NCBI GenBank assembly: GCA_964019695.1
Contig: OZ026518.1
Location: 83,075,950-83,139,949, forward strand
DNA: 64,000 bases
Source: Loripinus fragilis
Lineage: Eukaryota > Mollusca > Bivalvia > Lucinida > Lucinidae
Direction of reading: 5' to 3'
Shown: one piece after another, positions 21,237 through 63,404 of the stretch
How positions within the stretch are numbered: position 1 is the stretch's first letter
Layout: the number at the start of each line of letters is the position of its first letter
The notes under the pieces: generated by a model
Seen by the model: the letters and a program-made list of their open reading frames with translations, nothing else
Told to the model about the DNA's origin: nothing
The model's database searches: none
Program-made: the position numbers and the translations under genes

Positions 21237-21450
21237 TAAAGCACCTGCAAAAATGTATCCGAAACTGCCGTTTGCTTAGGTCGTCTGCTGCATATACTTG
21301 CTAACATTGTTGACTAGAGACAAAAAGTGTGGACCCCGGTAAGAATGTTCATCTGGTCAGGATCTACACTGTTTTGTACAAGAGGCTTCTAAAACACCTC
21401 AGCAGACGACGAAAGCAGACGAATTTTGTTGTGAATGGCGCTCTAAGGGC
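21237..21450. repeat. Family E element, diverged copy
   Basis: ATTAAAGCACCTGCAAAAAT start, GTCGTCTGCTGCATATACTTG, a GTGTGGACCCCGG / GGATCTACACTG middle, CAGCAGACGAC and a GGCGCTCTAAGGG end. Same layout as 55109-55302 and 60095-60333. Confidence 0.65.
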
Positions 21451-22932
21451 TATAATATCTTTCAAATTACAATCATTGAAACATTGACTTGAACAAGTTC
21501 TTTAAGTTGACAAAATTTCACTCAGATCAGCAGAAATATTAAGGACAAAAAACATAGACTAGCAAGAACTTTAACTCTTTGCCTACTAGTGTCGTCAGCC
21601 AATAGCCTTTGCAAACAGTTTGTACCTAGATCAGGCCCGACAATACGTCGGGACTGATCTTGATCAAATCTTTTTGGCACTGTGATGGTATTCCTGAAAT
21701 ATTTTTTTGAAAACGTTCATTTAAAAAAAACAGTAGACGACAAAAAATCATTAGTTGACCGAATTTGAATTATCGTGAATCCCTGCTTATTGACTTCTTG
21801 AAAGGGGCTGATTCTTTACGAAAAATGAGCACACATAAAAACGATTGAGCCAGCTCATGATGGTACTATATATCGTGTTGTCGAGTGACAAAGACTGAGG
21901 CGAGCCTGCGCAATCGCGCAGACTCGCTACAGCCTTCGCTGCTCGCAAACACAATATATGGATGTAGATGAAGACTCAGACAAAAATTTAGACTCACAGC
22001 CCGTATGGATACGTCGGTATGGCTATTTAAGGAGTTTTTTGCGCATTTGCGACAAGAACCAAAATCTCATGCACTGGCTCAAAAAGATACATGTATATCG
22101 TTTTATCCAAAAGTAATCCATACCTCACTCTAGATTAGTTTTATACTTTATGATCCTTTGGGATTATTGTACCTGCTTTTGTATTAATGACCCGTGTCAT
22201 TGGAAAACCTGGTTATAACATAGGCATTTAACAAATTCAATCTATCTACTAGCATATCAACGTAGTCTAATCGCTGTTATTAATGAGCGCTGCCTACAAA
22301 GAGTGCTATATTCTTCAGCCAAAACTTCGAGGATTCTAACTAGTCTGCTCATTTGAATATTCTGGTCGGAGCCTTACACCTGATCGGTATCAAATCCGAA
22401 CAAATGCCAAGTTTTCTTGTGACAATGGTGGCATGGTTTATTGTAACCTCTAAATAACCTACAAGGTGGGGTTAGCAGGATTGCGGTATCAATCATGTCA
22501 AGTGCTACGCATGAGCAGACCAAACGGGCTAGACTGCACTTTACCGATATCTACTGACATTGACTAAGGTTTATAGGTGAACTTGCATCTAAATATGCAT
22601 ATATTGTAGTTATATGGCGCGACAGTCCCCATTATTTATAAAATGTTAGAACTAATTTTAATTGTTGTTGTTGTTGTTGTTAATGATGATGATTCAATAG
22701 GCAACGCTACACTGCAAAGGACCACTGTGTGCTGTATCAAATATCTTCTGATTTCACGATGTGCGTTCACTTTGTAAAATAGACCTTCGAGAATCCCATC
22801 ATTAGTACATATTCGCACACTTTTGAAACATGTGCAGTTTTGCACACGTTTCAAGTTTGTTGATAATAAAGTTATTAATCCAATATGTTATGAAATGTTA
22901 AAGAATAGATTTTGTGAATCTCCCTGACCACG
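21451..22932. other. No gene; foldback pieces
   Basis: It contains a GACTCGC-type palindrome (about 21893-21950, GCGAGCCTGCGCAATCGCGC centre) and a GTTGTTGTTGTT run near 22662. No exon supported. Confidence 0.45.
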
Positions 22933-23416
22933 TTATAAAACCAGCCAAAGCACCCCTGACTCAAACTTTGCTGCTCTCGATGCTTCCTCGGAATTTCCAG
23001 TCATAACTTTAAGGTTGATGTCTGAGATGTGTTGCAAATCATATGCAGCTAGTATTCTCTCTATATCTCTCTCCAGTATCCTTCTGTCTTCCTCATAACT
23101 CTCACAGTCATACATGTAATGGTTTATTGTCTCCTCCACCTTGCAATTTTCGCACAGTTCAGATTTTTTTCTCGTCATTTTTCCTAGCATATAGCTTAGA
23201 TTGGAATTGCCTGATATCAATTGGTTTATGGCTCTGGCTATTCTTCTCTCCTCTGGTTTAACTATACATGCATTGCCAGCTTTAGGAATAAGGTCTTGAA
23301 CTGTATCTGTTAACCCTGAGTTGTTCATCAATCGTTGCCATTTGTCATGTATAGAAGATCTCATCATCTGTATTATCTCTTTCTTTTCAGCTACTCCCTC
23401 ATAGAATTCTTCATTT
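22933..23416 (-). pseudogene. LINE ORF2 C-terminal fragment
   Basis: The minus-strand frame encodes about 160 residues with the C-terminal knuckle of a non-LTR retrotransposon: LCENCKVEETINHYMYDCE, a C-x2-C-x7-H-x4-C pattern. It is preceded by an ARAINQLISGNSNL segment typical of the end of such proteins. No reverse transcriptase or endonuclease remains, so it is a 5'-truncated copy. A stop precedes the frame near 23417. It differs in sequence from the LINE at 9003-12979, so a separate family is likely. Confidence 0.7.
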
Positions 23417-24080
23417 TACCACACGAGCTTGAAATTCGATTCTTATATCACTTCTAAACCTTGAAACCGAAAATAGGCGCACTGCTGGTTTACCGGGCGC
23501 ATTTATGACGTAAGATGGACCGTATGACCGGTAAAGTGCAGTTGTCCCGCTTTGCAGTTGCCGCTATTCAATAGCCCTCCACAAGAAAAAAGAAGCACGG
23601 GTGTGGGGCGCAGTCTAAATCATTCATTAAGCTTTAGTCTTACATCCTGCGCACCCCTGGTTTAACTTTCTGTTAATTAAAAAATGGCGGCCTGCGTCCC
23701 CCCCCCCCCAACACACACCCCAGGCCCGGTATACCAGAGGTGCGTTGTAATGCGTAAAATTTTAAATTAACAAAAACCTTACCTCGCAGACTTTCGCTGG
23801 CGCCCTCAAGCTGTGCAAATCAGCAAACTACGTTGTTTGGTAAACAAGATGACGTTAAAGTCATAGCAACTGTGCAATTCTTGTGACGTTAGCGCTGGCA
23901 TTGGGCGCTAACGTCAACGCTAAAAAGTTACCGCAGTGTTTCGGCGTGTTATAACAAGCACCCAGTCTTCGGCAAATACACATTCGCATAGATATTTAAT
24001 CTGTTGCAATTTTCATCATCATGAGCATTTTTGATTAACTTATTATCAAATTTACAACAATCGTCCTCATAGGGCATTTA
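23417..24080. other. No gene recognised
   Basis: It has a C11 run near 23699 and a short palindrome AGCGCTGGCATTGGGCGCT at 23891-23909. No exon seen. Confidence 0.45.
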
Positions 24081-26512
24081 ACACACTGGTCAATGTAAAC
24101 GCACCGGTGGTTGCTACAACGAGCTGATGGTGGCATTTTTCCGCACTGGTGATGGCTTAAAAGGTAAAAATCTATACCTGTTAAATTTATGATTTATTTA
24201 TTAGCTTGCATTTATTTTATTTGTGATGACACCTGGCGCACAGACCAACGGTAACATTGCAGTTTATGGCTCTGCCAAACAAATGGTGATTTAATTCATG
24301 GTTTGGACTGCAAATCCAACACAGTTCTAGAGTTTTGCCATGACAGGTGCTTTTTTCTAGTATAACTGCCTAAATTGAGGGATATCTGCACGTCTAAGCG
24401 CAGCTGTTGTCATATTCCCATGAAATAACATCCAAAAAACGATTACCACTTGGTTATTTTTTCTTGGTAAACTAGCAAATGTTTTATTGAGGTATTTTAT
24501 TGAAACGCACAGGGAGCATGTTTTAAAGCATTGATACAATGCACTGATGGTTGCACAAAAGTGCTGTGATTGCTAGTGCAGACTCACCACAGCATTCGCT
24601 GTTCACATAAATGTTGCAAAAATCGCCATTTCAGTCAGCACATGATATTTCGATACTGTGACGAAGGCTCAGGCGAGCCTGTGCGGACGTGCAGACTCGC
24701 CAGAGCCTTCGCTGCTCGCACAAATTGGCATTCAATCGCCATTTGAGCCACCACATAAGAATTTTGAACTGTGACGAAGGCTCAGACTAGACCAAGCAAA
24801 TGTGCAGACTCGCCAAAGCCATCGCTGTTCGCATGAATGACACCCAAAAGTAGTAAGTGAGTATGATTGGGAAATATCACAATCACAAACTGCAGACAAA
24901 CCCATGGCACTGAGAGGAATAGCCACACAACAAGCATGAGACACCAGGAAGACAAACTAAGCAAAACATCCAGCTTTCTCTCTTCCCCATCAAGATGATC
25001 GCAAAACAAGAATGGACGTAAAGTAACAAAATATAGAACAAATACAGAATCCTATAATGGAAGGAACAATTAACAAACGAATCAACAACAACAGAACCAC
25101 CGCCTTAGAAGAGACAGCAGCCTAAGTCACTGGGGTGCTGAAATGCATTTTACTGGTACAAAATGATCGGCCTAGACTCTGCTGTTGTTGAAGCACAAAA
25201 ATGTTAAGCTCGCATGGAGGCTTCTTAACTATTGCAATGTATCACAACGGACAAACAATCTCATAAAATTAAAAGTTTTGGGCCAATCTGAAAAATAGGC
25301 AGAAACACTATCAAAGTGCGAACAGGGCTAGCTCTGGAGCGTCTCTGGTGAGTCTGCACATTTGCAGTGTCACGCTTGAGCCTTCATCAGTTTACAAAAA
25401 CCACAACATATATGCCTATTGACTGTATGATTTCTTTATAAGCTTGCATTTATTTTATTTGTGATGACACCTGGGCGCAGAAACCGTCAGTAACATTGCA
25501 ATTTATGGCTCTGCCACGCAATTAGCGATTTAATTCATGGTTTGACCAACAAATCCAACATCTATGCCTATTGACTGTATGATTTCTTTATAAGCTTGCA
25601 ATTATTTTACTTGTGATGACACCTTGGCGCAGAAACCGTCAGTAACATTGCAGTTTATGGCTCTGCCACGCAATTAGCGATTTAATTCATGGTTTGACCG
25701 ACAAATCCAACACAGTTGTGGAGTTTGATAGTGACAGGTGCTTTTTTCTATTGTGACTGCCTAACTTGGGGGGAAATTTGCATGTCTATGCACAGCTGCA
25801 GCTATGTAATCATAGTCCCATGAAATAACATCCAAAAACGATTACTACTCTCAATCTTTTTCTTTGCAGAGAAGGCTCTGGCGAGTCTGTACATTTGCAA
25901 AGGCTCACCTGAGTCTTCGTCACAGTACTGAAATATCATGTGCTGACTCAAATAGCGATTTGTGTGCCGTTTATAAGAACAGTGAATGATGTGATGAAGC
26001 TGTACCAGCAACCATGGCACATCTAGGCAACCATCAGTGCGTTGTATCAATGCGTCAAAAATGCTCCCAGTGCGTTGTAATAAAATTCCCCAATAAAACA
26101 TTTGCTAGTTTACCAAGAAAAAATAACCAAGTGGTAATCGTTTTTTGGATGTTATTTCATGGGAATATGACAACAGCTATGCTTAGACATGCAGATTTCC
26201 CTCAATTTAGGCAGTTATACTAGAAAAAAGCACCTGTCATGGCAAAACTCCAGAACTGTGTTGGATTTACAGTCCAAACCATGAATTATATCACCAATTG
26301 CTTGGCAGAGCCATAAACTGCAATGTTACCGTTGGTCTGTGCGCCAGGTGTCATCACAAATAAAATAAATGCAAGCTTATAAATAAATGATAAAGTCAAC
26401 AGGTATAGATTTTTTACCTTTTAAGCCATCACCAGTGCGGAAAAACGCGGGGAAAAACGCCACCACCAGCTCGTTGTAGCAACAACCGGTGCGTTTACAT
26501 TGACCAGAGTGT
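24081..26512. mobile_element. Large inverted-repeat (foldback) element, ~2.4 kb
   Basis: The left arm, about 24081-24560, is repeated inverted at about 26025-26512 over nearly 480 bp (CACTGGTCAATGTAAACGCA at the left end, its inverse at the right; ATGAAATAACATCCAAAAAACG against its inverse at 26140). The middle holds a third, direct-oriented partial copy (25411-25860) that begins with a 152-bp tandem duplication (units from 25411 and 25563). No transposase frame was seen, so it is a non-autonomous foldback. Confidence 0.8.
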
Positions 26513-27243
26513 TCTGATGCCTTGTAGTAATTTTGCAAATGTTGCGCTGAGTCCTGGGACAGGAGTTCGGTTCTGGCGGAAAACATAATACTGCTTAAGC
26601 CGGTGCTAGGGGGCGTGAGAATTGTTGCACTTTCCATTAGTTCTCATGAACAGACCCAAGAAAACCGAGTCTGCTGTTTTTTATATTGTAGGTTCTCTAT
26701 TTTTCTGAAGGATCCGTTTTTCCCGATTATTCGTTTCAGTGTCCCCAGCCAGGATGACGTATACCGTTGATAGAGTTTTGAAGCCTATGCTATATTCCTG
26801 GTTTGTATCAAGAGAACCCACTCCATTTATCCATTCTAAAGAATGAGTCCAAGGACCAAAAGCAAAACTGTTTTGTAGAAAACGAGACGGGTGACGACCC
26901 CTCCATTACCCGTTAGTCTCTCAAAATATGGAGCTATACTTTAGATGATCCTTAATCTTTCACAAAGCACTGGCAGTTTTAAAGAGCTTGTCAGTGAACA
27001 GCTCTTAAGTTTATATAAGTTATGATCACACCAATGCCTACTAGCAACATACAAGCTCTACAAGGCTGGATGTGATCATCCTCCTCAAACTGAAATTTAG
27101 GCAAAAAGAACAGAAAATTGTCGATGGTACATGGCATTGGTTTTTCTCTTTAATTGTTCTTCTCCGTAAGCCATACAATTTACTATGAGATATGATCATG
27201 TTTTGATAACTTCGACTTTGACCGCACTCCCTAGGACTTTCAT
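26513..27243. other. No gene recognised
   Basis: No supported exon, foldback or tandem array. Confidence 0.45.
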
Positions 27244-27578
27244 TTTTTCTTCATACGTAGGCTCGGGCCTAGCATCTTCCGTTCACCCCAAAAAATATCA
27301 GGAATTTCAAGCACCCCAAAAAATATTCGAAATTTTAGCAACCCAAAAAAAATATCCCCCATTCTTTACCTTGACCTTTAGAAAAAAAAAACTAAAATGC
27401 ATAGAGATAACCCCTAAATACAGTCCAAAGTGAAGACCCCAAAAAATATCCACTAAATCTTCATACCCCAAAAATATTCGTTTTACTGAAAACCCCAAAC
27501 AATTTTGAAATTCAAAATTTTGAACCCCAAAAAATGACCCGAGCCTACGTATGTATGAAAATATCAGAGTACGCCCCT
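27244..27578. repeat. Family K element with CCCCAAAAAATAT repeats
   Basis: Ends TACGTAGGCTCGGG and CCCGAGCCTACGTA are inverted copies. The interior is an irregular array of CCCCAAAAAATAT motifs about 20-40 bp apart. A solo end occurs at 2893. Confidence 0.75.
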
Positions 27579-27619
27579 GGGATAAGAACACCCTCTCGCG
27601 AAACAAATAAGTTGTGAAG

Positions 27620-27935
27620 TGGATATCTCCTGCGCTGATCCAGAATGTTTTGTCAGAGGAGGTCCAACTTTGACAACGTTTTTTTTAGTTTATGAGGGGA
27701 GGGAGAGATCCAGCAGGCCATCATCGGCCCGCCAGCGAAACACCATATAAATTGCGTTTCGCTAGTGTGCCGGTGATGGCCCAACATTGAATTCTGGCTT
27801 CGTAGCTTCGGGATTTGGATTTTTCAGGGGATCCGGACAAGTATTACTGAAAAATCCTAATTTTTGTGATTTTTCCGGGGGGAAGGGAGGGGGGTTGGAC
27901 CCCCTGTAGCCTCTGGATTCGCCCATGATATATAT
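27620..27935 (-). repeat. Family G element, copy 1
   Basis: GTCCAACTTTGACAACGTTTT, a palindrome with GGCCCGCCAGCGAAACACCA, CCAACATTGAATTCTGGCTT and a GGGGATCCGGAC block. Same blocks, other orientation, at 40215 and 44060; same orientation at 41790. Confidence 0.75.
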
Positions 27936-28203
27936 TCCGAAGGGTAAATTAACAATTGTGAAAATCAGTTAAGATCATCTCGTTTATCAGCTCCAGACAC
28001 AGTGGTCTAAAGCCAAGTCATTTGTCGGTTCAACACAGTGAGCAAAATACTCATTTCCTAGATGGCCAAACGAGAAAAACACAAACCACTGCATCACAAA
28101 ACCACATCCTATAAAAAAAGACCACCCCCCAACCCCATACAAACCATGGGAGTGGGACCTGTATGGCTGGTGAGCTGACTGCATGAGAGTATGGTCTGTA
28201 TTA

Positions 28204-28590
<387 letters not shown>

Positions 28591-29902
28591 AGCGTGTGGA
28601 ACGGAAGAGGTTTCCATTTTTGTGAGTAAAGAGGTATCCATTTTTGTAAAAAAAAAGTAAGTAAATCTCTTTTTTTTCATATGTGGCGTAACAAAAAAAT
28701 CCCTTTCCCGCGAAAAAACCTAATTTTCAGTATTTTCGCGAAAGAAGTCAATTTCGTAAAAAGACTAAGTTTCGCATTTTAGGGTAACCATTTGAAACGT
28801 TGTGGGTTTGTGGTGAGTGAATTACATCCGCCATTTCCACTAAAAATATGGCGGTCGAGTGAGCACCCTCTGTGCTTGAAATTGTAAAGATTGTCTCACA
28901 GAAACCCAATGGCAGTGCAGTTGTCATTAAAACTTACAGAGACAATACAGAAGTAAAACCGGTAGCTGTTTATTTTATCAGGGCGAATAAAGATCAAACT
29001 GTGCTGAAAGTATCAAGTTTGTTTACCAAATTTCAGCAAATGTCACTTCCTGAAAGTTGTAAAACTGATCATTCTCCCATCACTCATGATCAGAGAGTTG
29101 CCTTCTATCGGCCATAGGCACATACAGACACTCTGGAATTGCATCATGATGTATTCAGTGAGCAATTCAGTTTGCATGGGTTCATAAACTATGAGCAGGC
29201 TAGACAAATTCGTTGAAGGACAATTTTGGATAGAATTTGAATTTTCTCTTGAGTGGGCACTATTGATTCTAAGTTTTGTCTATTGGTTTAACTGAACAGT
29301 TTTCTTGCAGCAAATAATGGAGACATGTAACTAACCAGGAGGAAATCAAGGGTACATGTACAGCTCCCAGTCCCAATCAGAAGTTATGTCAACAGATTTT
29401 ACGAATCTTGGTCGTTTCTTTTTCATTTTTTTTTCAAAATTCAAATTTGTTCTCCCTAGCGTTATGATCATGTTCAATCTAGCCTGTAAATGAAGATAGA
29501 TGGTTTCGTTCGGCCTGGGTCCATTCTGCCTAATTTAGTGGGTCGCTGTTAGCCTGTTAGGGCTGGCTAACTGACACCAAAATGCTAATCAGTCCTTAAA
29601 TTTGGATTTATAACCAATAATTTATTGCTGAAAACTTGAAACATAACTTCCTTGCTTTAAATTGCCCTCCCTGCTTTAATACTGGTGTGATATTTGTTGA
29701 TTTGTTACCACTGCCAGTTGTACAGTAAAATGGCCACTCAATAATAGACAAAACAAAGATCTTAATAACAAATGGTAGCTTAATGAAGGTCAAAAGTTTT
29801 GCAGAATGCTCCCCTTGTAGCATTTTCACAGGATTTTCTGTACTCTCAGTTTCATGGTTGAAGGTTTCCATTAGGACTGCATTTGTCATATTTTTGTTGC
29901 AG
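28591..29902. other. Upstream region of ROCK; possible promoter/5' UTR intron
   Basis: No coding exon supported. A CCGCCAT / ATGGCGG inverted pair lies at 28828-28854, and its second half resembles a YY1-type promoter site. A partial family C element runs 29723-29831. The acceptor at 29901-29902 implies a 5' UTR exon further upstream, possibly in this stretch. Confidence 0.4.
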
Positions 29903-29916
29903 GTGTTGTGAGCACA

Positions 29917-59575
<29,659 letters not shown>

Positions 59576-59811
59576 GTAAGTTATATGTAATGGCCGATGC
59601 CATACAGTTTGTGTTGTCGCAGCATGCTGCTCTAATTTAATCACCTTTATTACATTTATATTAGAGGCATGTAACATTAATACTGATTGCTAACTTGCAG
59701 AGGACACAAAAAACACTTTTTACAGATTTTTTATTGTATGGACCGGATTATGATCAAAAATTAGGCCTCTTGATAAGCGTGCTTAATATAATAAAAAAAT
59801 ATATATATATC

Positions 59812-59932
59812 CTAACCAGAGCGTATGTTGTGGGTACTTAAAAGAACCATCTCATTGAGACGATTCTTTTAAGCACTCGAAACATATGTTAAAACTGATG
59901 GGTAAGAACATACGCTTTTACGCTCACAATTT
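59812..59932 (+). repeat. Family B foldback, copy 13
   Basis: TTAAAAGAACCATCTCATTG / GAGACGATTCTTTTAAGC core; the outer 5' part is lost. Confidence 0.75.
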
Positions 59933-59934
59933 GA

Positions 59935-60415
59935 GCAGCGACATGATATTTCCAACAATGTGGTATGTGCGACCAGCAGAGCCTCAGATCAGCCTGCGCA
60001 TATACTAAGTCTGGTCAGAACCTTTGCTAGATTCTCGAATATTCTATGACTGTTTAGCTACTGACCGAACATCATTTGGTGTTTCTAAGTTTAACCCTTA
60101 AAGCGCCAAGAAAAAAATGCATCTGAAAATGTCGTCTACTGAAGTCGTCTGCTGCAAATAATTGCCTAGCATCACTGACGAATTAAGTATAGAAGCAAAC
60201 AGCATGGACCCAGAACAGACTGCTCTTATAGGAGCAGTCTGATTTTGGTCCACACTGTTTGCCATAGAGGCTTCTTAAACATTTCAGCAGACGAGAAAAG
60301 CAGACGACTTTTGTTGTGATTGCCGCATTAAGGATAAAAAGTAGGCTGCACAGGCTCCTCTGCGTCTACAAAGGTCAAAATACCACATTGTTAGAAATCA
60401 CATGTCACGGCTCAA
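59935..60415 (-). repeat. Family F foldback, copy 4, split by a family E element
   Basis: TTTCCAACAATGTGG at the start and CCACATTGTTAGAAATCACATG..GGCTCA at the end, as in copy 3. The site equal to TTCTAAGCTTAAAAG of copy 3 is opened by the element at 60095-60333. Confidence 0.8.
60095..60333. mobile_element. Family E MITE nested in family F
   Basis: CCCTTAAAGCGCC start, GCCGCATTAAGG end, TTAA before and ATAA after. Arms GTCGTCTGCTGC and GCAGACGAC; CAGACTGCTC / GAGCAGTCTG centre. Confidence 0.85.
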
Positions 60416-61366
60416 TTTGTGTTTAACTAGACCTATGGAAATTATACACTGTATAGGCTTATGGATTCACTCTCTAATGGAAAAGTGACTTAAGTGGATT
60501 AAGGTCACAACTCTGCACCTGCAAGGTCTCAAACCCTTGACGGCTCAGTCACCAGCCAAGCACACTACTACCTCTGCACTGCACATGCAAGGCTTTCCAA
60601 GAATAATGAATTTTAAGCGCCCTTGTGACCTTCATTTCAGGCTCTCCCTGCAGGTTTATTTATATCAATCGGCGTATGGGTCACTGTTTAGCCATGCCCC
60701 CAACTGGTTCCTATCTCTGTTAGCTTTACAAGAGACAGGGACATTGCATACCACTTGGCGATACAGTGACCTAATAGCTGTATAATAACTGCTCGACAGA
60801 CATATTAGACTATAATGGTTTAAAACAGTTTTTCAAAAAGTTGAATTTTCATTTACAAGAAGTTTTTTTGAAGCTATTAAAATTCAAAAGCAGAGTAGGT
60901 TTTGGAAGTTTGCTATTCACTATCCTGTATTCGGGAAAACCATGACAGTGCTATAGATTTCACAGAGTATGGCACTGTTATCCAGCACTGCAGATCAACA
61001 CAAAATATGATATGGCTACCATAGGTAATAAAGGCAATGCATTATGTATGAAATTTTATGAAGTTTTATTCTGACAGTAGAAAAAGTAGTTTCTTTTTAT
61101 TTTTAGTATTACAGTAGACAATATACCCTTACCTTTACCTATCTAAAGCATGCAAAATAGGAATGTAGCAATTCCCTTGTCTTTTTATGCTCAACTTAAC
61201 ATAGAACCTTAGATAAAAGAAGTATGTACGGTATACTTCCTATTTCTTAATAAAAAATACAGGCCAGCAGAAGAGTTTTCAGTACTTAGGGCACATACAC
61301 AGAAAGCCCGTTTAAACCCCCATGTTGTCGTATGCAGCGGGTCTAGTTGTCGGTTTTGTTTGAGCC
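60416..61366. other. ROCK intron, unassigned
   Basis: Near 60495-60565 the minus strand reads GGGTTTGAGACC, B-box-like, and may be an old SINE piece. No further ROCK exon could be supported between 59576 and 64000. Confidence 0.4.
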
Positions 61367-61378
61367 TGCCTCTATTTC

Positions 61379-61696
61379 ACAGGGCCGCGTAGCGCAGTGG
61401 GTAACATGTCTGACTGCAGGTCCAGGGGTCGCAAGTTCGATCCCGGCCTGGTCCTATACTAATAATACTTTTGCGGAGATTGATCATGAAATAATTTCTA
61501 CGGCCATTTTCCTCCCTTTCGCTGATTCAAGAAGGGTTGTAACTTGTCAGTTACTAGCGAAAGTATGTGCACGGAGTACTGATTAACTGTTTAGTCAAGC
61601 TTGCCCAGGAAAAAAGTGTGGTTAGGTGAACTGACTGTCCCAACATGACCATAGATGTTGAGTGGGACATAATGAACCAAACCAAATCAAACAAAC
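61379..61696 (+). mobile_element. tRNA-derived SINE, full-length copy
   Basis: A box GTAGCGCAGTGGGTAACA, B box GCAAGTTCGATCCC, body as at 55370, CCAAACCAAATC-type tail. Flanked by TGCCTCTATTTC (61367-61378) and TGCCCCTATTTC (61697-61708), one mismatch in 12. Confidence 0.9.
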
Positions 61697-61875
61697 TGCC
61701 CCTATTTCCTTACTTTGTATGGCTCTGGCAAGGAAGCACCTATGCGCAGGCTTGTCTGAGCAATCGCCGAAGCTATAAGACCAAACTCTCACATGCTAGT
61801 TCATGTATAGTGGGAACTCTTTGAAAGTGTCTCAGGAATTTTCATTGAGCTCCACAACAAATGCTTTCATGGAGA

Positions 61876-62064
61876 AACAGGCAATTAGTTAAGAATGCGT
61901 AACAAAATAATAATTTTTGTATTTCTCAACCAAAACTTATGTTGTGGGTACTCAAAAGAACCGTCTCAATGAGACGGTTCTTTTGGGCACCCAAAACATA
62001 CGTTAAAACTGGTGGGTAAGAAAATATTTACAATTTGACGCTCAAATATTTTGTTTATCAAAAC
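61876..62064 (+). repeat. Family B foldback, copy 14
   Basis: Best-preserved copy: CAAAAGAACCGTCTCAATGA with a perfect inverse, flanked by ACTTATGTTGTGGGTACT / GGCACCCAAAACATACGT. Confidence 0.9.
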
Positions 62065-62267
62065 ATGTGAGAAATGAAACAAATATCTGTGAATGAATAT
62101 GAAACCTTGTATCAAGTTAAGACTTTATAAACTGGAAAAATTAAGTTAAGCCCCAGTTTTTTTCCAAAGGTATAATGTAAATTTTCCAATGTTAAGGCGT
62201 TAATTTTGAAAGGACCTCGGACAGTCTTAATGAAGGATTGCCCATAAAAATGACCAGAGAAAAGTTT

Positions 62268-62600
62268 CAAAGAAAATGATATTTTTCTATTAAAAAGATA
62301 GTATGATCGACCCTCGACTTATCCACAAAAAACGTTTTCTCATTGGCTAAGTACCAATTGAAAAATATGGGTTGAAAACTCTGTTTTTGCTGTTCAACAT
62401 ATAGAAAATAGAAAAAGTTTTACTGAAGTGCTTTCAAAGAAAATGATATTTTTCTATTAAAAAGATAGTATGATCGACCCTCGACTTATCCACAAAAACC
62501 GTTTTCTCATTGGCTAAGTACCAATTGAAAAATATGGGTTGAAAACTCTGTTTTTGCTGTTCAACATATAGAATATAGAAAAAGTTTTACTGAAGTGCTT
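62268..62600 (+). repeat. Recent 167-bp tandem duplication
   Basis: 62268-62434 and 62435-62600 are head-to-tail copies (start CAAAGAAAATGATATTTTTC, end TTTTACTGAAGTGCTT); I count about two differences. Confidence 0.95.
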
Positions 62601-62628
62601 CCCCCTCCCCAGTTTTATAATAATTGCA

Positions 62629-62860
62629 TTTTAACCCATATATGCCTAGCGTCCTTTTTGTGGGACATGGGCAAATAGTGCAGACCCAGATCAGATGCCA
62701 CAGAATGCGGCGTCTGATCAGGTTCTCCACTGTTTGATTGCATAATTTTCTATTAAAACTTGAATAAAAATGAAAAATACCACCTTACACCCCTTAAAAC
62801 AGAAATGGACTGTTCCAATTGATAACGGTGTGAAATTCCATTTGGCATAAATGGGTTAAA
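62629..62860. repeat. Family J foldback, copy 2 (inverted)
   Basis: TTAACCCATATATGCCTAGC start, CAGATGCCACAGAATGCGGC centre, GGAATTTCACACC-type block inverted, GCATAAATGGGTTAA end. TTAA at both ends, as in family E. Confidence 0.8.
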
Positions 62861-63173
62861 TGCTGTTCTCATAAAATGAACAAATTCTGAATTGAAACTT
62901 TTTACCTGTGAAATATACATAAGAAATCAGTCAGTGTTGCAATATCTATTTTTAGCTCTCAGGTAGCAGTGACAAAACTTAATGTCACATGGGCTAGATC
63001 TAGTTCAACCTATTTTTAGCTCTCTGTCAGTAATGTTACCTGTCTTGAGCTCATCACTGTTTGACATCAAGATTTGTCACAACCAGTGCAAGCTAGTTTC
63101 AGCCAATCAGAGGAGGTCTTTTATAGGAGTCATATAACAATGTCTTTTGGAGCATAGATTTTTTTTGCAGTAG

Positions 63174-63404
63174 GGCTCAGAGGTTATAAAACTTTTTTCA
63201 TGCTCAACTCAACTGAGCATGAGATTTATCATGCTCATAAATGCTAAAATGCCAACATATTGTTGGCATTTTAAAATTTATTAGCATGATAAATACAACA
63301 TCAAAGAGTTTGTCTTTATTTTTCAGCATTTTAGTTTTTATAAGCTGTTGAAATTTCATGTTCAGTTGAGTTGACCACAAAAAAAGTTTTATAACAGCGA
63401 GGCC
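63174..63404. repeat. Family A foldback, copy 4
   Basis: GAGGTTATAAAACTTTTTTC start, inverse GTTTTATAAC near the end, AACATATTGTTGG near 63257. Confidence 0.85.

Noticed and set aside
28872..29117. 81-codon frame before ROCK (SQKPNGSAVVIKTYRDNT)
   Set aside because: It starts at GTG, has no upstream in-frame ATG and matches no family I know; more likely 5' UTR or intron.
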